Assembly: GCA_035487295.1 (NCBI GenBank)
Contig: DATHMH010000037.1
Span: forward strand, 34,143 to 98,142
DNA from: QIAW01 sp035487295
GTDB lineage: Bacteria; Acidobacteriota; Terriglobia; Terriglobales; Acidobacteriaceae
Length of the DNA stretch: 64,000 nt
Direction: 5' to 3'
The notes beneath the pieces are model-generated. The model made no database searches. It saw nothing but the letters and a program-made list of their open reading frames with translations, and was not told where the DNA came from. Positions 42,901-49,669 of this stretch are shown one piece after another; within the stretch, counting starts at the first letter, position 1; the number at the start of each line of letters is the position of its first letter. A program made the translations under genes and the position numbers.

Positions 42901-43182
42901 GAGCAGCCGGAAATCCATCGCGTTCCGGTCGTGGTGGTGACCTCGCGCGCCGGGGCACGGTTCCGCGAACAGGCCCTCAAGGAAGGCGCATCCGCGTTCC
43001 TGCTGAAACCCGTACAGGAAGAACAATTGCTCGCGGTCGTCAATGAGTTGATCGGCGCAAAGGCGGATAAGAGCAAAGCAGCAGCCGCGGGAACAGGCGT
43101 GAACATTGCGCATGTCGTGAATCAGTTGGCAAAAAATTTGGTGAATGAGCGCAGCCCGCAGAATCCAGCCACCAACGGCTGA
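39904..43182 (+). CDS. CheA-type hybrid histidine kinase with two Hpt-like domains and C-terminal receiver
   Basis: The protein has 1092 residues. The first Hpt-like domain (about 15-115) has AQTLKENSARGG where the phospho-His of HTLKG is replaced by Gln at residue 52. The second Hpt (about 185-285) is intact, H226 in AIHTVKGAAAQVGW. A Lys/Ala/Pro linker follows. The kinase core has LVINRTRMRGRLAELEQ, HLVRNAVAHGIERGED, DDGHGID and GRGVGLDVV, then a CheW domain, and a receiver with the Asp in LLITDLEMPRTNGYE. The design is that of FrzE/PilL-like kinases of gliding or pilus systems rather than flagellar CheA. It ends the second chemosensory operon. Confidence 0.94.
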   Translation: MNPPPSPTHAEPAETFLHHASKHLQFLREYSGLLQDPYPVPEDIERLFVSAQTLKENSARGGYPLFSEIGGKLAQIFHYAMNTSISADVSGPLVEFISEAVALLESDLQMIGAGRAEGTEDINAFRQKYPFAFAQQPGAPSMSLSKGSPVPATWQQIVATAFSAPVTQVQFAIPDLPPDGEIPQEVLEFFIPEAEEHLQVVTECLLSLEANPQANEDIHRLFRAIHTVKGAAAQVGWRRIAHVAHRAEDLVGRVRDGLLRPSVEIVDICLESVDVLKKILYKQWPDETTLQLSVKLLLLRIANLAPEQPEEVETQAATPAKIRTAAPQGKAEPAKKSATASAKTAPAKAVAGPRIVSPPLALPAPLARPVIASAAKKEDDAEMRILPADHHSEPTALPQSKSVRISLERLDQMLNAVGELVINRTRMRGRLAELEQLSAALNFSRERISEKISELHEKYEFGKPALPLMSQPAGGSLTHAGTERAAAWKTGISDAIGLKEPFLHSRAPEFSELERGDELSVFSHSLSEISSDIAEVLTQVDRLARRMDTDVDDFTKLTRRLQDEITRARMVPIGNLYTRLSRAARDAAKASGKQVELSLFGAETELDNNIIQQISDPLIHLVRNAVAHGIERGEDRYHAGKSEVGKVAVRAYPRGNHIFIEVEDDGHGIDFERVRSTAVQAALVSAEEADKLGERELLELLFAPGFSTASQQTELAGRGVGLDVVRTNLNALNAEVEIDTQKLLGTRFTLKVPLTLIISQALFVRCSGSTFAFPLALVEEIRRLKTSELEEAEGRLFTQVRDLAVEVVRLDALLQLEPVEPVNGYYRLVMVNVSGRQVGVIVEDVIRQDEIVVKNLGDYLRNVRLFPGATIAPDGTLILLVDLNRLLMGESFARRPLMAHTHPNETRIFAPEVAAAAQSSIPAAAIDAVPEEKVIVLADDSISVRKFVGRMLEKAGYRVKFASDGLEALEIVNRSICDLLITDLEMPRTNGYELLALLREQPEIHRVPVVVVTSRAGARFREQALKEGASAFLLKPVQEEQLLAVVNELIGAKADKSKAAAAGTGVNIAHVVNQLAKNLVNERSPQNPATNG

Positions 43183-43243
43183 AAGATTTGTATCAGGGAA
43201 CGAGTGATCTCGACTCAGTTTGAAGCCCAGCCATAACTTTCTG

Positions 43244-43522
43244 CTAGCTCTGCCATACGTACAGGTATTCGGCATCGGCGGCGGTGGCCACTGCGATCTT
43301 GCGTTTTTTGCTTTCCCGGCTTAGGGCGGCGCGCACATTCTCTTTGGTGTCTTGCAGCGCCTTGAGCGGGATCTTCAGGGCGGTGCCGGGGGCCAGGTCT
43401 TCCATATCCTCCAAAATAGCGCCTACGATCTTGCGATGTTTGCCATTGCGGCTCTGCGGAACATCGCTTTGCTCCATGATTTCGAAAGTGCGCTTACGAA
43501 CTATGGCTGCCGGTTTCCTCAC
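43244..43522 (-). CDS. Small unknown protein (92 residues)
   Basis: The start is GTG at 43522 after AAGGAGCCCT. The sequence is basic at the start (MRKPAAIVRKRTFEIMEQ) and has a block GTALKIPLKALQDTKENVRA and AALSRESKKRKIAVATAADA, followed by EYLYVW. It resembles small proteins common in soil bacteria whose function I cannot name; a DNA-binding role is possible. It converges with the CheA hybrid across 61 bp. Confidence 0.72.
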   Translation of the reverse strand: MRKPAAIVRKRTFEIMEQSDVPQSRNGKHRKIVGAILEDMEDLAPGTALKIPLKALQDTKENVRAALSRESKKRKIAVATAADAEYLYVWQS

Positions 43523-43650
43523 AGGGCTCCTTCCTCTATTCCTACACTAACGTATAGTAAACGTAACGTAAGAAATATAAGAGACAGTATTCTATGAACA
43601 GCATAAAAATGTCAATAGTGTTTTGGAGCAAGCATGTGTAAGCCATGCGG

Positions 43651-43707
43651 CGGTTAAATTGCGCAAGCTAAGCAGCGGTTAAATTCAAGCCAGTCAGCGC
43701 TTAATTG
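43651..43707. repeat. Three imperfect direct repeats CGGTTAAATT / CGCTTAATT
   Basis: CGGTTAAATT occurs at 43651-43660 and 43676-43685 (period 25) and a variant CGCTTAATT at 43698-43706. CAAGC elements fall between them. They lie upstream of the 43796 gene and may be binding sites. The remaining part of the 43523-43795 gap shows an A/T-rich stretch likely to hold the promoter of the small minus-strand gene. Confidence 0.45.
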
Positions 43708-43795
43708 AGGTAGCCCATGCCCGCTCCTCCCTTAAAGATTTTCCCCGTATTAGGACAAAAGGCCTACTGTGAGAAGTGAGAAAGAAGGTTGGTGT

Positions 43796-44248
43796 ATGCA
43801 AGCGCGAAAACCGAAATTCGAGGTAGTTCCACTGGCGGCGATCGCTCCGCTGCTTAGAAGCGCGGCCGAAAGCGAAAAAATAAAGCGGCCGCAGTCACCA
43901 AAGATATTGTCTATCGCGAAAGACGCCAGCCTGGCGACAACCCGCTACCTGCTCTTTTCCAATGCGGGATTCCAGGTTACGACGGCGTTAACGACTCCAG
44001 ATGCCATCCAGCATTGCAGGTCGGGCGAGTTTAACCTGGTGGTGATCGGCCACAGTATTCCTTCCCTGGAGAAGAAAGTTCTGCTGGAATCAATCCAAAA
44101 GCGATGCGAAACTCCTGTGCTCGCGCTTTACCGCCGTGGCGAGGGCAAATTGGAGGGTGCAGATTACGTTCTCGATTCGTCTGAGGGCCCGGCAGCGCTA
44201 TTAGAAAGAGTGACAGATATCTTGAAAGGTGAGCCCCAGGTCACTTAG
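43796..44248 (+). CDS. Receiver-like protein lacking the phosphorylation Asp
   Basis: The protein has 150 residues from ATG at 43796, after AGAAGG with 7 nt spacing; a GTG at 43769 is an alternative. It has a basic N-terminus and a receiver-like fold (ILSIAKDASLATTRYLLFSN, LVVIGHSIPSLE, GADYVLDSSEGPAALLERV). The usual Asp in the third strand is Gly (VVIGHSIP), so it cannot be phosphorylated there. Similar pseudo-receivers seem frequent in Acidobacteria. It precedes a small protein gene by 12 bp. Confidence 0.78.
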   Translation: MQARKPKFEVVPLAAIAPLLRSAAESEKIKRPQSPKILSIAKDASLATTRYLLFSNAGFQVTTALTTPDAIQHCRSGEFNLVVIGHSIPSLEKKVLLESIQKRCETPVLALYRRGEGKLEGADYVLDSSEGPAALLERVTDILKGEPQVT

Positions 44249-44260
44249 GGCGCGAAAGAA

Positions 44261-44533
44261 ATGAAACCAAAATCCTTCACCACCGGGCTCGAAATTCCAG
44301 CCACCGGCATTTATCGGATAAAACATGGCTCCCATGAATTACCCACTGAGGTGGTTCTGCATCAGGGACAACAGTTCCCGGGTTGCTCAAAATGCAACGA
44401 CGCCATTTTGTTCGAACTTATCCACGCAGCGCCCCACGCCTTTTCAGATCCGGATTTCATAGTGGCGCTTCCTGAACCGCTGGAGCTGCCCGCGCTAACA
44501 GGGCCGGCAGACAAGAGAAGACAAGCGGTTTAG
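44261..44533 (+). CDS. Small CxxC protein of unknown function
   Basis: The protein has 90 residues. A single domain reads TGIYRIKHGSHELPTEVVLHQ, then FPGCSKCNDAILFELIH, where CSKC is a possible metal site. Acidobacterial genomes often hold this short family beside receiver-like genes, from memory. No function is known to me. It follows the pseudo-receiver gene by 12 bp, probably in one transcript, and converges with the hydrolase gene. Confidence 0.75.
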   Translation: MKPKSFTTGLEIPATGIYRIKHGSHELPTEVVLHQGQQFPGCSKCNDAILFELIHAAPHAFSDPDFIVALPEPLELPALTGPADKRRQAV

Positions 44534-44558
44534 GTTCAACTATCCATTGCAAGATTTT

Positions 44559-45320
44559 CTACCGGGCGTGCGATGCCGCTTCTTCGATCAGGGCTGCAAC
44601 TTCCTTCGGCCGGGAGACGTAGACCGCATGACTGGCACCTGAGACTTCAACCTTGTGGCTGTTGGCCCGGGTGGCATACCAGCGTTCGAGTTCGGGGCTG
44701 ATGGCCCTGTCTTTTGTCGCTACCAGCACCCAACTCGGTTTGCTCCTCCACGCAGGGGTCGTGATCACTGCCTTGAAATTGTCGGCTGCGTTGAATACCT
44801 GCGAATGCGCCATGAAAGCAGCCTGCTCAGCGGAGAGATCGGCTGCGAAGTACGCATGAAATTGCGCGGGGTCAAGGTAAGTGAAACCGTCAGCCGTCTT
44901 CTTGATCGCAGTAGACTTGCTGAGATCGCTTGGGAAGCGCTTGCCGTCGTCAGCCTCATTCTCCCCGGCATCGGGCATATGGGCCGCGATGTACACCAAC
45001 CCGGCAACCGATGGGTCCGCTCCCGCTTCGGTAATTACCGCTCCCCCGTAGCTGTGGGCGACAAGAATGCACGGTCCATCTTGCAGAGCAAGAATGCGCC
45101 TGGTGGCAGCCACATCTTCTTTAAAAGAGGTCTCCGGCTCCTGAACGATGCTGACGTTGTAGCCATCTTTGACAAGAATGACGTAGACGCCTTTCCATCC
45201 GGAACCATCTGCCCAGGCTCCGTGAACCAGAACAATATTTTGAATGCGATGCTTTTCGTTCTGCGCCGAGAGGGCGCAGCAGATCCACAGCAATAATACG
45301 ATGCAGAGGGACCGAGGCAT
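44559..45320 (-). CDS. Exported alpha/beta-hydrolase
   Basis: The protein has 253 residues with a signal peptide (SLCIVLLLWICCALSAQ). The alpha/beta-hydrolase fold has VLVHGAWADGSGW, the nucleophile Ser in VAHSYGGAV, an acid in VATKDRAIS, and a His near SGASHAVYVSRP. It belongs to the esterase/hydroxynitrile-lyase-like group with a small lid. The substrate cannot be told. The catalytic triad looks complete. It stands alone between the CxxC gene and the terminator region. Confidence 0.87.
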   Translation of the reverse strand: MPRSLCIVLLLWICCALSAQNEKHRIQNIVLVHGAWADGSGWKGVYVILVKDGYNVSIVQEPETSFKEDVAATRRILALQDGPCILVAHSYGGAVITEAGADPSVAGLVYIAAHMPDAGENEADDGKRFPSDLSKSTAIKKTADGFTYLDPAQFHAYFAADLSAEQAAFMAHSQVFNAADNFKAVITTPAWRSKPSWVLVATKDRAISPELERWYATRANSHKVEVSGASHAVYVSRPKEVAALIEEAASHAR

Positions 45321-45487
45321 GCAACACCTCCATTACAAAATGCTAGCTGGCAAACACAGCCGGTAACAATTCCTCGTAAGGATTAAGTTGTGGTTGGCAC
45401 GAAGGCCCGGCGGTGGACCTGATCCAACAGCCAGGATGCTCCTGCAACCTTGGCGCTAATTCTGCCTCATACTACGTGGGATGTTGG

Positions 45488-45541
45488 AGAAAAAACACCT
45501 GAGATTACACCACGTTAAAGGGTTTAATTCTCCAGGTGTTT
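45488..45541 (-). terminator. Rho-independent terminator of the Ig-like lipoprotein gene
   Basis: On the minus strand AAACACCTG (45541-45533) pairs with CAGGTGTTT (45501-45493), the stem extends with GAGA(A)TTA/TAATCTC, and TTTTTT follows at 45494-45489. The stem begins 15 bp after the gene's stop codon. Confidence 0.8.
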
Positions 45542-45556
45542 CTTCTCTGACTGCGG

Positions 45557-46759
45557 TTACCAGGTAGTGAGATTCACATTGTCCACCCAGACCGACACGC
45601 TACCGCCTGAGGCGTTCAGGTCAGCCTGGAAAGCTACGTTCATGTTCTCGCCGCCTTCAGCGTAGGAATTGGAGCTGGCATTCACCCACTGGCGGTTACC
45701 ATTCAGCGTGACCGCCACAAATACAGCCTGCCCGTTGTTGCGCTGAAGTTCCCAGGTGAGGTGGTTCCATTGCCCGGCAGCGGGCCGGCCGCAGTAGATG
45801 CCGGTCGAAACCCACCTGTGCGAATCTGAATTCCATGTGCGCCACGTCTGAGTGTCGCCAAAATCGCATTCCGTGCCGTAAATGTAGCGGTTGCCGCCGG
45901 TATCCTGATTTACATCGAACTCCAGCGCCTGGGCCTGGTCCGGGCGGTCCACATAAAAATCGAGATCATATTTAAAGTTGCTGACCGTGGTATCGCCTTG
46001 CAGGTCTTTCCACCACAAAGCTGCGCCCCAGGGCGTGCCATCAACCGTGAAGCGGGCGGCCGCGCCACTGAGTGAAGGGGAACCGACGCCCTCTTCCATC
46101 CAATGATCGGTGGTTGGCCCGCTGCCGCCATGGCCAGCGCAAACCGAGCAATCGGTCCAATTTGGGATTCTTTGGATCTGGGAAAATGTCGGATTGCCCC
46201 CGCCCGGACCTGACACAGTGACATTAAGTGAGCTCTTGTAAATCTGGCCGTTTTGGTCCCAGGCCTGCACCGTGAGCGAATGCGGCCCCCCGCCTGCGTT
46301 CAGAGCCGTATCGATTTTCCCGGATTTCGATTGATAAGCAAGATTGTTGTCGATGTAGACCTGCATCGTTGCAATCGGGCTGGAAGCATTCGCCGAGGCA
46401 GTAACCTGGACCGGTGAAGTGACAGTCGCTCCATCGGCAGGCGCGGTAACGCTAACCGATCCTGATGGTGCGGGGGGCGGAGTTGGCCCAGGAGTGGGGG
46501 GTGGGGTAGGCGTAGGCGTGGGAGCGGCTGCGCCCGGATTGCCTTGATCCCCAGGACCCGGCGCCGGCGGCGGGCCTGGAGGTGGAGGCGCGGGTGGAGA
46601 GCCTGGAGTCGGAGAGCCAGGCGCATTCGCATTCAGTGCGATCGCTTGCGATTCCTTGGCGCTCTGTGTTGCACTACCACAGCCCGCTATCAGAAATGGC
46701 AACAACAATGACAGAAATGAAAACAACACTGACCAGGAACAGCGGACTTTCAGTCGCAT
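45557..46759 (-). CDS. Lipoprotein with Pro-rich linker, Ig-like domain and beta-rich C-terminal domain
   Basis: The protein has 400 residues from ATG at 46759 (AAGGAG, 7 nt spacer). The lipobox is LIAGC. Residues 45-95 are a P/G/A-rich linker with PPAPPPPGPPPA and PTPTPTPPP. An Ig-like domain follows (VSVTAPADGATVTSPVQVTA), with YIDNNLAYQSKSG, typical of Big or Ig_7 modules. The last 190 residues are a beta-rich domain of unknown type with WTDCSVCAGHG, HWMEEGVGSPSLSG and VSVWVDNVNL. Similar proteins are frequent in Acidobacteria; it may bind polysaccharide. It has its own terminator and a folded leader. Confidence 0.85.
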   Translation of the reverse strand: MRLKVRCSWSVLFSFLSLLLPFLIAGCGSATQSAKESQAIALNANAPGSPTPGSPPAPPPPGPPPAPGPGDQGNPGAAAPTPTPTPPPTPGPTPPPAPSGSVSVTAPADGATVTSPVQVTASANASSPIATMQVYIDNNLAYQSKSGKIDTALNAGGGPHSLTVQAWDQNGQIYKSSLNVTVSGPGGGNPTFSQIQRIPNWTDCSVCAGHGGSGPTTDHWMEEGVGSPSLSGAAARFTVDGTPWGAALWWKDLQGDTTVSNFKYDLDFYVDRPDQAQALEFDVNQDTGGNRYIYGTECDFGDTQTWRTWNSDSHRWVSTGIYCGRPAAGQWNHLTWELQRNNGQAVFVAVTLNGNRQWVNASSNSYAEGGENMNVAFQADLNASGGSVSVWVDNVNLTTW

Positions 46760-46792
46760 CAAAGTTCTCCTTAATAATTATTCAGTTGTGTG

Positions 46793-46837
46793 AGTCTTCC
46801 GCACTCGGGATGGGCGTTGGCGCGGAAAAAGAAGACT
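46793..46837 (-). promoter_or_regulatory. Possible leader hairpin upstream of the Ig-like lipoprotein gene
   Basis: AGTCTTCCGC (46793-46802) is complementary to the split arm GCGGA....AGACT (46822-46837). The hairpin would lie 34-78 nt upstream of the start. It does not match any riboswitch I know. Confidence 0.3.
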
Positions 46838-47010
46838 ACGGAAGCATCTACTCTCCGTCTAGGAGAAAACACTCTTAATTCCAAAAATTTTGGCTTAACT
46901 CGAATGTACTAAGGTGATTGGGGATCAGCGAGCAAGAGAAATTCAGACAGCAATTTTGACAACAGCACGGATTGTAATAGCGCCGGAGGACATCGCGCAG
47001 CAGCAGATAT

Positions 47011-47049
47011 GCGTTTGAAACTCGAAACTTGAAACCTGAAACTCGAAAC
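47011..47049. repeat. Tandem GAAACTC/GAAACTT/GAAACCT units
   Basis: About five units of 7-8 bp follow one another at 47014-47049 and end 5 bp from the stop of the DUF4118 gene. The space 46838-47010 shows no other feature. Confidence 0.75.
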
Positions 47050-47054
47050 TATCT

Positions 47055-47420
47055 TTACAATGAAGTCTTCGAGGCCGTCGATTTCCCGGGGGGTGCGGGA
47101 TGCCCGCAAAGCTCCGAGATTACAACCCCGAACACGATCAAATAGATCAGGTTGTTTCTTTCATGCGCGTTGTGGACCGCCAGGCTGCGCAGCGGTTCGA
47201 ACAGAAACAACGCAAAAATCGCGGCGGCCATTATAGTGCCTAACATTCCCGCCAGAGCTCCGAAGCGAAACGCCACAAGCGACACAATTACCAGAAAGTA
47301 GATTGGCGCCGACGCTTTAGCCGGGCTTTTTTCCAGGAAGAGGCACAGGGTAGACGCCGCCGCTGTGCACAATCCGATGCCGAGGACCAGATCGAGAGAT
47401 TGAAATCGTTGGGAACCCAT
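47055..47420 (-). CDS. Small four-helix membrane protein, DUF4118 (KdpD-type membrane domain)
   Basis: The protein has 121 residues. Four hydrophobic segments are seen: DLVLGIGLCTAAASTLCLFL, SAPIYFLVIVSLVAFRFG, ALAGMLGTIMAAAIFALFLF and LIYLIVFGVVISEL. The spacing and the LFEPLRSL block fit the DUF4118 membrane domain of KdpD-type sensor kinases. Stand-alone copies are small and their function is not known. It ends in PAPPGKSTASKTSL. No kinase gene is next to it. Confidence 0.8.
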   Translation of the reverse strand: MGSQRFQSLDLVLGIGLCTAAASTLCLFLEKSPAKASAPIYFLVIVSLVAFRFGALAGMLGTIMAAAIFALFLFEPLRSLAVHNAHERNNLIYLIVFGVVISELCGHPAPPGKSTASKTSL

Positions 47421-47580
47421 CGTGCGACTCCTTACGAGGTAGACGGTATGTCACTTTGGGAGTGACCTTACGGTGGCGGCTGAATTTATTAGATGCCAAT
47501 GAATCATCAAGCAGAGCTGGATTTAAGGAAGTGGCGCATGAAGGGCGATAACTCAGATGGCGTAACTTGGCGCGGTTGCC

Positions 47581-47618
47581 CGCCCGAAACTGGCAACTGG
47601 CAACTGGAAGCTGCAACT
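47581..47618. repeat. Tandem AACTGGC/AACTGGA units
   Basis: About four 7-bp units (GAAACTGGC, AACTGGC, AACTGGA, AGCTGCAACT) lie between the DUF4118 promoter region and the stop of the GNAT gene at 47620. Confidence 0.75.
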
Positions 47619-47619
47619 A

Positions 47620-48246
47620 TCAGATAAAGCCAACCAGCCGCTGCTTCACGCCAGGCCACTCAGCCGCCACGATTGAATAGCGCACCGAGTCGCGGGCGAT
47701 GTAGTCGGCGGCCATGCGGTGGGCCCGGAGAATTCCTTCGAACTTCCCGCCAATGCGTTCGAGGGCGGCGCGTGAGCGCTGGTTGCGCGCATCCGTGTGG
47801 AAGCAGACGCGGAGCACCTGCCATACTTCGAAGGCGTGAGTGAGCATGAGCAGTTTGGCCTCGGTGTTGGCCGCAGTTCGGATCGCCGCGCGGGTCAGCC
47901 AGGTGTAGCCGATCTCACAAACGTCTGGCGTGCTGCGTCCGTGCAGCGGATGCCCTTGCGGCCACGACCATCGTTCCATGTTCCAGAAGCGCGTGGAACC
48001 GATGACCGCATTGTCCTTGAGGCGAATGGTTGCAAACGGCGCTGCCGTGCCGGCATCTCTCCAGGCCAGGGCAGTGTCAACGTAGCTGGCGGCCTCGCGC
48101 TCGCCCTGCGGAATGGGACTCCACCGGTAAAGCGAAGGATCAGTCGCCGCCGCAGTCACCAATCCATCAACGTGCCGATGCTCAAGTGGTTCGAGACGAA
48201 CATACCTGCCTTGCAACACAAAACCTTTCGCGCTCATTGCGTCCAT
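47620..48246 (-). CDS. RimJ/RimL-type GNAT N-acetyltransferase
   Basis: The protein has 208 residues. It starts MDAMSAKGF; ATG at 48237 is an alternative. The GNAT fold shows RYVRLEPLEHRHVDGL, then FATIRLKDNAVIGSTRFWN, CEIGYTWLTRAAIRT and the acetyl-CoA block VCFHTDARNQRSRAALERIGG with the NxRSxxALERxGF-like motif. Members acetylate ribosomal proteins, amino-acid or antibiotic amines. The target is not predictable. It stands alone on the minus strand. Confidence 0.88.
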   Translation of the reverse strand: MDAMSAKGFVLQGRYVRLEPLEHRHVDGLVTAAATDPSLYRWSPIPQGEREAASYVDTALAWRDAGTAAPFATIRLKDNAVIGSTRFWNMERWSWPQGHPLHGRSTPDVCEIGYTWLTRAAIRTAANTEAKLLMLTHAFEVWQVLRVCFHTDARNQRSRAALERIGGKFEGILRAHRMAADYIARDSVRYSIVAAEWPGVKQRLVGFI

Positions 48247-48320
48247 GGCAACAGTGTAGCCTGCCGTCGTCAGGATTTCATTTGGATACAGAATTGTGCC
48301 GCTTGCGCCGCACGGGTGGG

Positions 48321-48376
48321 AGCCCCGGCTTTTAATCCGGGGTAAAACTCATAATGATCTGGCTTTAGCCCCGGCC
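48321..48376. repeat. GCCCCGG...CCGGGG element in the gap before the exonuclease gene
   Basis: CCCCGG (48323-48328) pairs with CCGGGG (48337-48342), and a related GGCTTTAGCCCCGGCC follows at 48361-48376. It is a separate repeat type from the short-period arrays. Confidence 0.5.
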
Positions 48377-48464
48377 CTTTGTGGGTAGGAGATTATTTAC
48401 AAAGACATCAATAGCCCCGAGGTCGCTTCCAATCATCGCCATAAAATGTTGAAACACACCCTGA

Positions 48465-48497
48465 GAAATCTGCGTTAATCTGCGTCCATCTGCGGCA
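48465..48497. repeat. ATCTGCG tandem array that encodes the end of the exonuclease
   Basis: Units AATCTGCGTTAATCTGCGTC and CATCTGCGGC lie at 48465-48497. The minus-strand exonuclease gene reads into it: the last residues QMDAD and the stop come from the array. A sister array lies at 49575-49607. Confidence 0.75.
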
Positions 48498-49371
48498 AAA
48501 GTTTTTTACTCGCCGCCATAACCCGCCCCAACAGGGCCGGGGACTTCATTTCCCGGCAATGTTCCTCAAAGTTCGGGCGCGGCCCCTTCCAGCGAAGGTC
48601 TTCGACGGTTTCAAAAACGGGAACATCCAGCCGCAGGGTTGCCAGGGTGCGAAACAACAGGGCGTCGTTCCATGCACTGAATAAAGACTCGGATAACGCG
48701 CGCGCCTTCTTGATGGAGGGATGCCACTCGCGCCATTCTTTCGGAATGTCTTCAAGGTGGGGATACCGGGACAAGGTAAGGGACGCGGCCTTTAAGCCCC
48801 ATCCCGGCACGCCGGGAAAGCCATCCGCACTGTCGCCGACCACGGCCAGGTAGTCGGGAATGGATTGCGGCTTCACCCCGAACTTGGCCACCACGCCGGC
48901 TTCATCGCGCAAGATCTCGCGCCTGCGGTCCAGTTGGACTACCCGCGTGCCCACAACGCACTGGCTCAGGTCTTTATCCGGAGTGCAAATGAACACCCGC
49001 CGTACGCGCTCATCGCTTGCCGCTTGAGCGGCGGCGGAGGCCAGCGCATCATCGGCCTCGTAGTAGACCATGGGCCATACCACCACTCCCATGGCTTGCA
49101 ACGCTTGTTCCAGAATGGGAAACTGCGAAAGCAACTCCGGAGGCACGCCTTCGCTGGTCTTGTATCCCGGATACAGCTCGTTGCGAAAAGACTCCACCAC
49201 CTGGTCGGTGGCGACCCCAATGTGGGTTGCGCCGTCCTCAATCATCGACCAAACCGAGCCCAGAACGCCACGCACGGCGCCGACTTCCCGGCCATTCGTA
49301 TCTTTGGCGGAGGGCACGGCGAAAAAATACCGGAACAATTCATAGGTCCCGTCAATCAGGTGCACATCCAT
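48475..49371 (-). CDS. 5'-3' exonuclease (PolI N-terminal-type flap endonuclease)
   Basis: From ATG at 49371 (GGGAG just upstream) the protein has 298 residues. The conserved acidic sites of the FEN family are seen: IDGTYELFRYFF, EADDALAS, CTPDKDLSQ and GDSADGFPGVPGWGLKAAS (helix-hairpin-helix). It is a stand-alone homologue of the DNA polymerase I exonuclease domain and may process RNA primers or flaps. Its last residues are encoded by a repeat array, so the true C-terminus may vary between strains. uvrB is the next upstream gene, about 300 bp away. Confidence 0.88.
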   Translation of the reverse strand: MDVHLIDGTYELFRYFFAVPSAKDTNGREVGAVRGVLGSVWSMIEDGATHIGVATDQVVESFRNELYPGYKTSEGVPPELLSQFPILEQALQAMGVVVWPMVYYEADDALASAAAQAASDERVRRVFICTPDKDLSQCVVGTRVVQLDRRREILRDEAGVVAKFGVKPQSIPDYLAVVGDSADGFPGVPGWGLKAASLTLSRYPHLEDIPKEWREWHPSIKKARALSESLFSAWNDALLFRTLATLRLDVPVFETVEDLRWKGPRPNFEEHCREMKSPALLGRVMAASKKLLPQMDAD

Positions 49372-49439
49372 GCGGCTCCCATCAGCTTTCTGCAAGTGAT
49401 GTTATACGATCCCGCATCGTGATTTTAGGAGATTCAGGC

Positions 49440-49660
49440 AGCTGCACCATCCTTTGTGCCCTCTGTGTCCTTTGTGGTTCAATTTTTTGCTCTCACTGGC
49501 AACGGGCAACTTGTAGCTGGCAACTACCAGCCCCGGCTTCTTTGCGATAAACAGCTTTACAAAGGGATAAGATAACTTCCGCGCAAATCTGCGTCCATCC
49601 GCGGCGAAAGTTTTGCTTTTGGTTTTCTCCGCGTCTCTGCGCCTCAGCGGTAAAAAACAC
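49440..49660. repeat. Composite of four array types between exonuclease and uvrB
   Basis: Four blocks in order: CCTTTGTG/CCTCTGTG units at 49446-49475; GGCAACGGGCAAC plus TAGCTGGCAAC at 49497-49528; ATCTGCGTCCATCCGCGG at 49588-49605; CTCCGCGTCTCTGCGCCTCA at 49626-49647. It nearly fills the 298-bp gap. uvrB stops at 49670. Confidence 0.8.
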
Positions 49661-49669
49661 AAGCGATCT

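Noticed and set aside
42067..43275. 402-codon minus-strand frame opposite the CheA hybrid
   Set aside because: Antisense shadow of a clear gene.
46909..47109. 66-codon minus-strand frame overlapping the DUF4118 gene end
   Set aside because: It reads through the GAAACTC array and has no coding character.
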